Shown in pieces: positions 12,515 to 22,959 of a DNA stretch of 64,000 nucleotides. The stretch covers positions 15,676,749 through 15,740,748 of the forward strand of contig NC_089858.1 in NCBI RefSeq assembly GCF_036373705.1, in the 5' to 3' direction. Source of the stretch: Amia ocellicauda (Eukaryota > Chordata > Actinopteri > Amiiformes > Amiidae). The position numbers were made by a program, and so were the translations under genes. Position 1 is the first letter of the stretch; every line of letters starts with the position of its first letter. The notes beneath the pieces are model-generated. The model saw only the letters and a program-made list of their open reading frames with translations. It was not told where the DNA came from and searched no databases.

Positions 12515-12967
12515 GGTTTGTACTGTATTTTGTTCCTGTACCCTCCTGAAGGTAGTCCTGACTGGTGCAGTGTGCGTGTTGCCTACCTGCTGAATTTTAA
12601 CCCTTTTGATTTAAACTACTGTTTCCTGGTGATGTCCGTGTAAATGTATATCAATCAGGCCTCCATCTGCATCTAATGGACTGCTCCCGGTGATGACATT
12701 TACACACAGGTTTCACATCCATACACATTGGTTTTGAACCACTTTGACCCCGTTGATATGGCAATGGAGCAGGGGTCTGGTGTATGCATGCATGCTTGAC
12801 TTAATGACCTGTTGATGGAGTACCTTGTTTGGTCCCCTCATCTCAGTGCCTGATTTAAATGCTGACAAACACTTGAAGAGGTCAGCAGAGATTGTCAGAC
12901 TTGTCAGCAGATCAACCTGCCGCCTTGTCTATGGCAGTCACTGTGCACATGCTCAGATGTGCTGTAA

Positions 12968-13060
12968 GTCAGCGGTCTGCAAGCCTGGTCCTGGACAGCC
13001 ATGGTTCTGTGGGCTTTAATGGGCGTGAGGCTGTCCAGGTCTCTGCTCTCCCGTACTTAA
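12968..13060. repeat. Interspersed-repeat fragment (CTGGTCCTGGA type)
   Basis: The phrase TGCAAGCCTGGTCCTGGACA and its continuation resemble a very common fish interspersed repeat that reads 'ctggtcctggagagcc'. I recognise the phrase but cannot assign a named family without a repeat library. Confidence 0.35.
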
Positions 13061-13252
13061 AGCATGTTAACCTGTGCATGTTGAGATGTGGTCTGGTTGA
13101 TTCACTCAGAGCTAGGCTAAGCCCAAATCTCCCAGAGGCTCTCCTGCCACCAGGGATGCAGACTACTTATATCTTATACTTATAGCTCTATAGCACATCA
13201 TTGAAGGTCTGTGACATGTTAACCTGCCCTCTCTCCTGTTCCCTCTGCCCAG

Positions 13253-16200
13253 TAGAGACGGCGGATGCCACAGGCTGCAGTGAGGTTGCAGTGGGTGGCC
13301 GTAGAGAAGAAGGTTCCTTCACGTTCCCCCTCTGAGTGATGAACCCATTCTGGAGCATGTCTACGAGTGCAGGACGTAAGGTAGGCAGTGTCTGTCTGTC
13401 TGACCACACAGAGGGGGTGGGGTGGTACCAGAGGCCTGGAAGAATAAATCAGTGTGGAATTTGCAACTAAATTTACAAAATTGCAGCATAATTCTGCCCG
13501 ATGGCTTCTTTGGAATTCCTTAGAATGTTTTAATGGTTGATGTTTGTTCCTCACCCCAAATATGCAAACATTACTCCAAGTCATATGGACAAATAGGATT
13601 GTAGGTCTATGGGGAATCCTGTGTATTTATTGATTGCATGAGAATGAGGAAGTTCAGTTCTCTGTAGAAAAGATGTTACAGGATTATCTATAACCAGTTG
13701 ATGCTTGACAAAGCAAACACACTTTGGAAAACTCTTTCCAGTTTTCTACACCTAACACGGGGGGTTGTTTTCTCCTCTAGAGCCACGCCTGTTTGCCCTA
13801 GCAGTCCAGGAGTGTGAAAATTTCACAGACAATTACTCATAATTGCAGGCAAAACCAAACCAAAACCTCAGTGAGTGGATAGAGGGGAAGCAGGAAAAGG
13901 GACCCAACCCAGAGTGAAGTAGAAACATTTTTTCGTTACTGCGGAAAATTAAACGCATGCTGTGAAGATAGTGTCTCTTCCCTGGCCAAGGTGGCCTTCA
14001 GTTTTTCAGCTGTTGGCTCGAGCTTTAAAGGAATTTCCCGAACATTTCTGTCATTCTTCTCATACTGGTATGTCTCGCCAGGAAAGTGATCTGCTAAAGT
14101 GTTACCTACCCTGTAAAAAGAATAATATACAAGCGATAAAGCTAGACATGCAGTAAGAAGGTTGAAATGGTTTATATTTTGAGTCCTTACTGCACAATGC
14201 AGCTGGATCCTGTAGCCCCATGCCAAAGCAAAAACTACTACAGTTAATGCTGAGTTACTGCATCTAATTGAAGTAAAATGCCTGATGAGTAAGCAGTTTT
14301 CAGCCATCCTGCTAGCTCTGCATTAGTGGAGCACTTGTAACTGCTGCCCTGATGTGAGGGAGAACATGGAGATTGTGAGAGGCTCGGCACCTATAGCCTC
14401 TGATGTCCTCACAAAACACTGCGCTGCTCCCTCCCGAGTCCCCTGAATCGGACAGGCTGGGCCAGGCCTCCTCTTCCTGTGGAGCAAGGGAAACTGTTTT
14501 CTGATGTTCCCAGGAAATGTTAATCTGAGAGTCCCATCTTCTGTTCGCAGGCTATATATATATAAAAATATATAATATTTAGTTGCTTCATACCTATTAA
14601 TTTGTTTTTGTGTGGTCTGTGCTGGAGTGATCTAATTATCCTAGGAAAATAAATTTCAAGATATTAGTTGAAGCCTTTGCTAACAGCATGGCTTCATGGG
14701 AACAATTTAAACTTCAATAAGTGTTTTAATATATACAGTACTGTGCAAAGGTTTTAGGCAGGTGTGATGCTGTAAAGTAAGAGTGCTTTCAAAAATAGAC
14801 ATGTTAATAGATTATATTTATCAATTAACTAAATGCAAAGTGAGTGAACAGAAGACAAATCAACATCAAATCCATATTTGGTGTGACCACCCTTTGCCTT
14901 CAAAACAGCATCAATTCTTCTAGGTTCACTTGCACCCAGTGTTTGAAGGAACTCGGCAGGTAGGTCGGCCCAAACATCTTGGACAACTAACCACAGTTCT
15001 TCTGAGGATTTAGGCAGCCTCAGTTGCTTCTCTCTTCATGTAATCCCAGACGGACTCGATGATGTTGAGATCAGGGCTCTGTGGGGGCCATACCATTGAA
15101 GATCTACATTTTATATTTCTAGGACTACATTTAAACATGATTACAATTTAAAATTTAAATTGATACATTTCACATTCCTAGAGTTTTAAAGCTGACTCTG
15201 TTTGTCTTCGGACCTGGTTAAAGTTGACACAACCTCCCTCAAACAGTATAGATTCTTTCTCTCATTTCAAATAGATATCTTATCTCTAAGGCTCTGTATT
15301 CTGTTGTTTCACTACATCTTGTTGTTTAACAAAACTTGCTGTGTTGGCATCCTTGACCAAGAGGTTATTCATTCATAAAGTCTATGTAGTAAGTAATTTA
15401 AATGTCTCTTGTTAATTAGTTACAATTTGCTTAGTAAGCTTGTTTACACCAATCAAGAAGGAAAGAACTGTCTTTGCCTTGAACACAACCCATAAAATAC
15501 CAAATGTAACTTAGAATTGTTGAGACTGTCTGAGGAAACTTCTCAGGTCAGGCTCCCCTGCAGCTGCCGGAATAATCAACCTTCTCCTACACACCGAGTC
15601 TCTTGCTATTTTCTGCAACTCTTCACCAACACTTCCAGGACTCCTTGTTCTTCTTTACGCTGAAGATAGTTCTTAATGACTTGCTGTATGTTTGGGGTCG
15701 TTTTCATGCTGCACAATACATTTGATGCCAATCAGATGCCTCCCTGATGGTATTGCATGATGGATAAGTATCTGCCTGTACTTCACAGCATAGAGGAGAC
15801 CATTCATTCTGACCAAATCCACAACTGCAGAAATGCAGCCCCAAACTCGCAAGGAACCTCCACCATGCTTCACTGTTTTCTGCAGACACTCATTCATGTA
15901 TGGCTCTGAAGCCTTTCGGCGAACAAACTGCCTTCTGCTACAGCCAAATATTTCACATTTGACTCATCAGTCCAGAGCACCTGCTACCATTTTTCTGCAA
16001 CCCAGTTCCTGTGTTTTCGTGCATAGTTGAGTCGCTTGGCCTTGTTGCCATGTCGGAGGTATGGCTTTTTGCTCACAAGTTTTCCATGAAGGCCACTTCT
16101 GACCAGACTTCTCCGGACAGTAGATGGGTGTACCAGGGTCCCACTGTTTTCTGCTAATTCTGAGCTGATGGCACTGCTGGACATCTTCTAATTGTGAAGG

Positions 16201-19200
16201 GAAGTAAGCACGATGTGTCTTTCATCTGCTGCAGTAAGTTTCCTTGTCTGACCACTGTGTCTACGGTCCTCAACATTGCCCGTTTCTTTGTGCTTCTTCA
16301 TAAGAGTTTGGACAGCACATCTGGAAACCCCTGTCTGCCTTGAAATGTCTGCCTGGGAGAGACCTTGCTGATGCAGTAGAACTACCTTGTGTCTTGTTGC
16401 TGTGCTCAGTCTTGCCATGGTGTATGACTTTTGACAGTAAACTGTCTTCAGCAACCGCACCTTGTTATCTGAGTTTGGCTGTTCCTCACCCAGTTTTATT
16501 CCTCCTACACAGCTGTGTCTGTTTCAGTTAATGATAGTGTTTCAACCTACATATTTAATTGATGATCATTAGCACCTGTTTGGCATAACGGTTTAATCAT
16601 ACACCTGACTATATGCCTACAAAATCCCTGACTTTGTTCTAGTGTAGCTAGTAGAATTGATGCTGTTTTGAAAGCAAAGGGTGGTCACACCAGATATGGA
16701 TTTGATGTAGATTTGTCTTCTGTTCACTCACTTTGCATTTTGTTAATTGATAAATCTAATCTATTAACATGTCTATTTTTGAAAGCATTCTTACTTTACA
16801 GCATTTTTTTCACACCTGCCTAAAAGTTTTGCACAGTACTGTATGTGTGTATAATATATATATATTTGTATTCCCCCCTCCTCTTTGCAAAAAACGCATG
16901 AGGCAAGGGGTTGGTTAATTAAATGTAATAAAATAGTGTGTGGGGTATGGGTCAGTTAAAGGACTACTGTGTTTTAGTGCCCCCGTGCCAGAGAAGACCT
17001 TTGATAGGTTGCAATGAGCTGCCCCATAGGCAGAAACTACCTACTGCTATAGCTGAGGACAATTTCTTTATTTTTCTTCCTTCTGCAAGCAGAGGTCAGA
17101 CAGTGAGGATCGAAGTGGACAGGTGGAGCAGGCCATCAGCCCTCCCCGAGCTCCATTTGGCAAAAAGCAGCTCCCTTCCATACCCAAGAACGCCGTGCCC
17201 ATCACCAAGCCCATCTCCCCGGCCGCCAGTGCGCAGTCCACCAACGGGACGCATGCCTCCTATGGCCCCTTCTACCTGGAGTACTCGCTACTTGCAGAGT
17301 TGTAAGTAGAGCCTGCTCCAGTGCTCCTGCCTCTACCTGCACCTGCCTTGCTGGGTTGTAAATCACTTCGTTGTGTGATGATCCTTGTGGGCTAAATGTC
17401 GGCCACAAGTTGGCCAAATATCTGCTTAGTGAAGCGTTCTGCAAGTGTGTAAAAATACAAATCCACTTTGCCGCATGGCAGTGATCCAATATATATTTGT
17501 TAATAATAATAAGAACCAGTAACCTTTTGAGTTACTGTGTTCTATATAGTGCGGAGGGATATTTTTCAGCAATGCAAAGTGCAGTGCTGTTAATCTTTAA
17601 CTGTGGTGACTTACAAAGATCTGTGCACAGACGCATTTAAGCTTCCTGTCAACAGGGGTGGGAATCCACCTCGGCTGAGGGGAAAACAGGAATGACACTG
17701 GATCTCAGCGTAGTCCTACTGTACACTGTAGACCATGCATAGTGTCATAAAGCTTTGATTATGACATCTGTGTATTGCAGCCTTAATTTTGACCCTGTTA
17801 CCCATTCTTTCTTTCTCTCTCTTCCTTACAGCACACTGGTAATCAAGCAGAAGCTCCCTGGGATCTATGTGCAGCCGTCTTACAGATCTGCCCTGAGTAA
17901 GAGCTGCTATCACTTGTTTTTTAGTTGTATTGGTATTTAAGTTGTATTTAGTTGTACTGTATTGATGGTGAATGTTTTTAAACATTTTTCCCTTTGTATG
18001 TAATTCCAGTGTGGTTTGGAGTTATTTTCATAAGGCATGGCTTGTACCAGGATGGGGTTTTCAAATTCACTGTCTACATCCCAGATAACTACCCGGACGG
18101 CGACTGTCCCGTAAGTGTGGCTGAAGCCGCTCTGTGTGGCGTTTTGAGAGCTCCTGCCCCTCTGTGCTTTTGCTTTGCTGCGTTGCAGCTTTGAATCTGT
18201 CTGCTGATCCAGGCTTGTGGCGCCGTACCGTGTGAGGGAGAGAATGTAATGCATAAGAGAATAAATTGCACTATGTGCAGATTAAGAGATGGAAGTCGAT
18301 GTTCTTTATGTCCGCAAAAAAAACCTTGTCAAGGTTGTAAGATCCTTAGTGTGCAGTGCCAGTGTAGTCTGTATGACAAGTTTAGTGACTCCATGTGACC
18401 TCTGACTCCGGCCTCTGTCTGTTTGCAGAGAGTGGTGTTTGATATTCCAGTGTTTCACCCCTTAGTGGATCCCATCTCGGGCGAGCTGGATGTGAAGAGG
18501 GCTTTTACAAAGTGGAGGTCAGTTATGTGGGTTGTAACGCATTGTACTTTCTGCCATTCCCAGTTTGCATGTTCAGTGGCATCTTCATGTTGCCTGTCTG
18601 ATTCCCAACCCTTTCATCTTTTTTTTTTAACTTGTTGCACTCTCCTGTCTCCCTCTGTTGCCTGCTTCTCTCTCTTCCCTCTTACTCCCACAGACGGAAT
18701 CACAACCACATCTGGCAGGTTCTGATGTACGCGCGCACGGTCTTCTACAAGATTCACACGATGGAGCCGCTCAACCCCGAGGCTGCAGTACTGTAAGACT
18801 CTCCGGCATAACCTATCCCCAACTCCTCCCTTTCTCATGGCTGTGTAGCGAGATGGGTTTTTGAATGGCATTTAAATTGGGAGGCTGCTGTAGGAATAAC
18901 AATACAATTGGCTTCTGTATGAGCCCTAAGGTCCAATATTGATGTATTGGGTTATTGCAGAGCTGGGGGGGTAACCATAGCTGTTCCTTTTAGGGAAGCT
19001 GTCTGAATCGGGTGAGGGGCTGCTGGGTAATATAATATCACTGTAATATCACTGCTGCCATTTCCTCTCTCCTGTGGGAGAGGAACACAAAGGCTGACGT
19101 GACCGATGCCAATTCACTGTCTGGGTCATGCGACCTTTGGTACTGCAGCTTGTGTTCTCTGCTCTGGACACGAGGTGTGGGAGTAAGGCTTAGGGGACCC

Positions 19201-20531
19201 TGAACCTGCCAACTCCACTGGCTATATTTAGTACAAAGAAAATAACGAACGATCCTTGGAAAAGGCCTGCTTGTCTGTAGGGCTAGCCCTCTGTTGGCAG
19301 TTTGTGCACAGTTGTTCTTGTGAAACCCTTCAAGGGCAGTCTATTGATGTAAACTGAGCCCCTTTTGGTGTGGAAAATATATATTTTATTTATGAATCAA
19401 GACAGTGTTAATCAGGATGTTTTGTGACCTGCAGGTATGAAAAAGATGTTCAGCTGTTTAAGAGCAAGGTGGTGGACAGTGTGAAACTATGCAACAGTCA
19501 TCTGTTTGACCAGCCGATGGTTGATGACCCCTATGCAATAAGGTCAGTGATGGACCGCTTGAATTCGGCCAGCTGTCTGTCTAGTAGCTGCTGGTTTCTC
19601 TAACCCTGATGAATGTCTGTCTGGGATAGTCTTGTCTGGAAATATGAAGTTTAATAAGTTCAGTGTTCTAGATGTTCCTTCTAATTGGATCAATTAACAC
19701 AATGGACTTTTTCCGTTATGGGTTCACTTCCTGCATGGAGATCAAATTCTTGAGTTTGAATGGTTCCGTTTCCTAATGGAAATCAGAGATGCTGTCAGGA
19801 CTGGCTGCAATATGGCTGGAGGCATATGTTCTTCGGTTTCCTGCTGCAATAGAGTGCAGCCAGCTGAGCGGTTAAGCAGTTGCTGGTGGGATTGATTAGC
19901 TCTTGTTTTGCTTAATAAAGTGTGTTTTCTGAGAGACTGTTCCCCTGTAACTCAGCTTCTCCCCCTGGAATCCCACTCTGCATGATGAGGCGAGAGACCG
20001 GATGTTCACACACAAAGTGAGTATTCGAAAGGGTTCGTTTTCTTTTAAACTGGATGCGTGTTTAACACTGTGCTTCTGGATAAGTTGCCTCTTGAAAGTG
20101 GAGCTGTCCTGTTGGGTCCATTACTTTTGGTTTTGGTTTAGATGTCAACAGCACCATAGGTTTGCTTGTTACACAGGTTAACTGAACTGTAAGCTGTTTA
20201 TGGTGGCAGGGAAGTGGGTTGTTATTTGTGTGATATGCTTGAAAAAGAAGTAAAGTAAAAGGGAAGTTTCCATTACCCAAGACTGGAGACCTCAAAGGCT
20301 TTATTGTCAAGAGCACTCTGGAATGGGAGCAGGTCAGTTGAGCTGTGGAGAGATGTGATTGGTCGATGTGCCGGGAGTTCTGGGGTGTGTCCATCAGTCA
20401 TGTGACATGCTGTTGTTACCTAGAGACGGCCTGAGGATCACCACAAGGGGCTGCAGGTGTCGGGTCTGTCCTGGGTGAAGCCGGGATCCACGCAGCCATT
20501 CAGCAAAGATGACAACACTCTACATACATGA
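13253..20531 (+). CDS. aktip: AKT-interacting protein AKTIP (FTS), E2-like UEV protein
   Basis: The spliced reading frame gives a 293-residue protein (human is 292) that I recognise as AKTIP along its whole length. Coding exons are 13339-13380, 17093-17301, 17832-17896, 18010-18110, 18429-18517, 18694-18792, 19435-19542, 19956-20016 and 20424-20531; all junctions are GT-AG and keep frame, and the total is 882 nt including TGA at 20529-20531. The start is set by [14 protein letters not shown], which matches the vertebrate N-terminus; its exon begins after an acceptor AG at 13251-13252 and carries 86 nt of 5' UTR. After a basic, proline-rich N-terminal region comes a UBC fold (YNPDG-type stretch as [11 protein letters not shown], then [13 protein letters not shown]), but the catalytic cysteine of active E2 enzymes is absent from the family. 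Known role: FTS subunit of the FTS-Hook-FHIP dynein adaptor complex, reported to bind AKT1 and to act in telomere replication. It is convergent with rbl2, as in human. Confidence 0.96.
15097..15625. mobile_element. Solo LTR of a retroelement nested in the Tc1-like element
   Basis: Comparison of the broken transposon with its expected continuous sequence shows a 529-bp insertion that starts TG and ends CA. It is flanked by CCAT (15093-15096) and CCAA (15626-15629), a 4-bp target duplication with one later change. No coding sequence is present. The inner 3' part has the look of an LTR R-U5 region (AATAATCAACCTTCTCC then ACCGAGTCTCTTGC). This fits a solo LTR of an LTR retrotransposon or endogenous retrovirus-like element; the family is not identified. 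Confidence 0.7.
15673..16460 (-). pseudogene. Tc1-like transposase, broken by frameshifts
   Basis: Fragments run in order on the minus strand: an N-terminal helix-turn-helix region (16188-16460, [17 protein letters not shown] and the second HTH with [14 protein letters not shown]), the middle (15984-16184, [19 protein letters not shown] and RKHRNW), and the DDE part (15673-15897, [13 protein letters not shown] and [11 protein letters not shown]). They lie in separate frames, and the rest of the C-terminus is separated by the LTR insertion and degraded. The gene cannot encode an active transposase. Confidence 0.9.
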
Positions 20532-21500
20532 GTCTGCACTGCCACCTCCCGGACACCAGGGGGCCCTGATGTGGAGGTGCACAGGTGTGGATTGCATACA
20601 AGCCTTGTATATACTTTGTCTGTTCTTACTATTCCTCACTGAACCTCACTAGGAGGTGTGTGAAAACTGTTCCAGCGTGCTTGCTTGTACCCATGCAGTG
20701 TTAAAGCTACAGTTAAAAAAATGAAACTAGTGCAGTTTCTAGTTTGGTTCAGTTTGAGGAAGTTCAATTTTGTTCCCCCCTTCTTCTGGTTTTGATTTAG
20801 TTTGCTTTTACATTTAAATGTTTTAACAGGTTCAGGCTGTGCTTGTGGTGGAGCAGCAACTATACACACTTTCATGGAGATCTTTTTTTCATGCCTTTCT
20901 TGATTTGAGATAAAATGTTTGATTTTTATATAAGGGATTTGCTGTAGCTTTTTTTCCCTTCTGGTCATTTGTGTTTTTTCATGTCTTAAATAGTTTTAAT
21001 ATATATTTGCAGAGGAAAGTAAATACTATTTTTAATGGAAAAAACTGACTAAGTTATATTCAATTGAGTGCATCTCTACATACTGTAAAAGGTTTTGTGA
21101 TTTATTAGACTTAATGGTATTGAGGTTGCTGGTATGTAAATATACTAGTAGATTGTGTAAATAGCTTGTTAATTACTCAACCTTTTTTGGGGGGGTTGTA
21201 TAGTTTTGCTGAAACTCCAGTTAGTGGCCCTGTATGATTACTTACATGTAGCTGGAGTTGTTGGTAAAACATGCATTGGTAAGACCAAGAAACCTTGGGT
21301 CATTTTACTACATGATTGTATTTAATTCTAGACCGTGCATTGTGTGCACAGTGTCAGTAACTAGCCCATGGCTTTGGTTTATGTATTTAGATGTTTTTGT
21401 TTTTGTAAACCTACTTCAAATCACCGACCATGTTTGAGATGCTATACAGTATAAGTAATGTTTTTAAACAGGAGGCAAATAAATGCGGTTCAACAAACTG
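20532..21500 (+). other. aktip: aktip 3' UTR
   Basis: After the TGA at 20529-20531 there is no further coding sequence. A canonical AATAAA lies at 21478-21483, which would give a 3' UTR of about 970 nt. No other plus-strand hexamer upstream looks better. Beyond it the minus-strand rbl2 3' UTR should begin, so the two genes end tail to tail. Confidence 0.6.
21478..21483 (+). terminator. aktip: aktip polyadenylation signal AATAAA
   Basis: This is an exact hexamer in the expected strand, about 950 nt after the stop codon. Its use in vivo is inferred. Confidence 0.5.
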
Positions 21501-22252
21501 GGTGTGTGTTCCCTTCTGTGCATCATGTTGTGAAAACAAGCCCAGCGTGTTAGGGAGGAAAAGCAGCCTCAGACTCATCTCGTTACAAAGAGGGCCATCT
21601 GTGGTTTCTTTGGTTTTCTAGTAATATTGATCTCTTGAGTTCCTGTCTGCAGCCAGTCATCCTTGAATTGCTAGTTTTGTCCTCTGCTGTGCACTGAAAA
21701 CACCTCCATATTAATGCTAAAACCATACATTTTTCTGTGAATTGTCCCCACATATATATCTTTTAAAAGTAATTTTCTTGTTGATTTTACGTCTTCCCCA
21801 GTAGGAGTATAAAGTTTTTTTTACAAAAAGATCCAAAATGTTTTTATTTCTTCAGGAGTTGGTTAAAACCTTTTTTCTTTCAGAAAACTATTACAATTGT
21901 GTTTGAATAGGAAAGGCAAAGGAACATGCATTACAAGGAATTGACACAACAGAACAGCATTCTGGGTACACAAGGCACTTGGCGATTATATATTGATTAC
22001 TATAAATTAATCTTATTTACAGGTATGTACACATTATAGATTTTGGAGGTTATAATTCATGTTTCTCTCTTCCTGCAGTGGTTTCATGGAATAGCCACAG
22101 GGTCATTCAAATTGTCCACCATATTTTCTTGAACTTGGCACTTGCCTTCCTTGCTTCTGGTGTATGTTTTGAAAAATGTAAAGCCAACTGCTGAAAAGTT
22201 ATATGTACATAATTGTTAATGGGTTCTGCCTGCTGGTCTACAACACTGTGCT

Positions 22253-22258
22253 TTTATT
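22253..22258 (-). terminator. rbl2: Candidate rbl2 polyadenylation signal AATAAA
   Basis: TTTATT on plus reads AATAAA on minus, about 700 nt beyond the rbl2 stop codon. A second hexamer at 21843-21848 would give a longer 3' UTR of about 1.1 kb. Either choice leaves a few hundred bases or less to the aktip poly(A) signal. Confidence 0.4.
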
Positions 22259-22959
22259 TCTGCATTCATTACTTTAAGTAGGAAAAATATAGTACTATAA
22301 TATAGCTCTATATAAAATGGTCTCGGATAGGCTGAAGACTAGAAGCACATACAATACCTTGCCATAAAAACTGAGCAATGCTGAAAAGCATTTTGTTTAC
22401 CTTTCAAAACTGTGCTTATTAAACTTGAAATTCTACACCAAAAGAGGGGAACCAGTTTCCTTAAAATATTAAAACATGGTCTTTTTAACAATGAATATAA
22501 AGTATTTGAAGTTGTTTCTTTTAAGAAGCAGGCCTATACATATGAGTGGTATAAAGCTGCCAAATGAGTCTCTAGTAATACATTCTCATTCATGTGCTAT
22601 TGCTCACTCTTCTCCATCTTGAGACCGAGGTCACCCAAAGCAGCTGCGCTCACTCTGCCTCGGGACACAAAGCTGGGGCTCCTCTGGCCCCCGGGACAGG
22701 GAAGGTGTCTGTAGGATTCATGGACGGGTGCGCTGCCAGATGCTCGGCCAAGTCCTCACTGGAGACCACGTCAACCTCAGATCCACGGAGTGTATGGATT
22801 TTTCTTATTAAAAGGGTCACCATGTAGCTTCATTGATTCGGGCAAGGAGGGGGGTGAGAAAATATGGCAAATCTCTTGAAATGAATGAGCTTGAACAGGA
22901 TGACCAGGGTGCAGGATCTCTTACCCCCCCTCCCCGGGCCAGCGTGTGGCCCTGTGGCC

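Larger units (their letters stand above)
14736..16841 (-). mobile_element. Tc1-like DNA transposon, interrupted by a solo LTR
   Basis: Perfectly placed ends define the element: CAGTACTGTGCAAA at the left and its reverse complement at the right, each flanked by the TA target duplication (14734-14735 and 16842-16843). The terminal inverted repeats extend about 45 bp (TTTAGGCAGGTGTG, then GCTGTAAAGTAAG). Without the nested insertion (529 bp plus a 4-bp target copy) the element is about 1.57 kb, normal for Tc1. It lies in the first coding intron of aktip, antisense to it. Confidence 0.95.
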
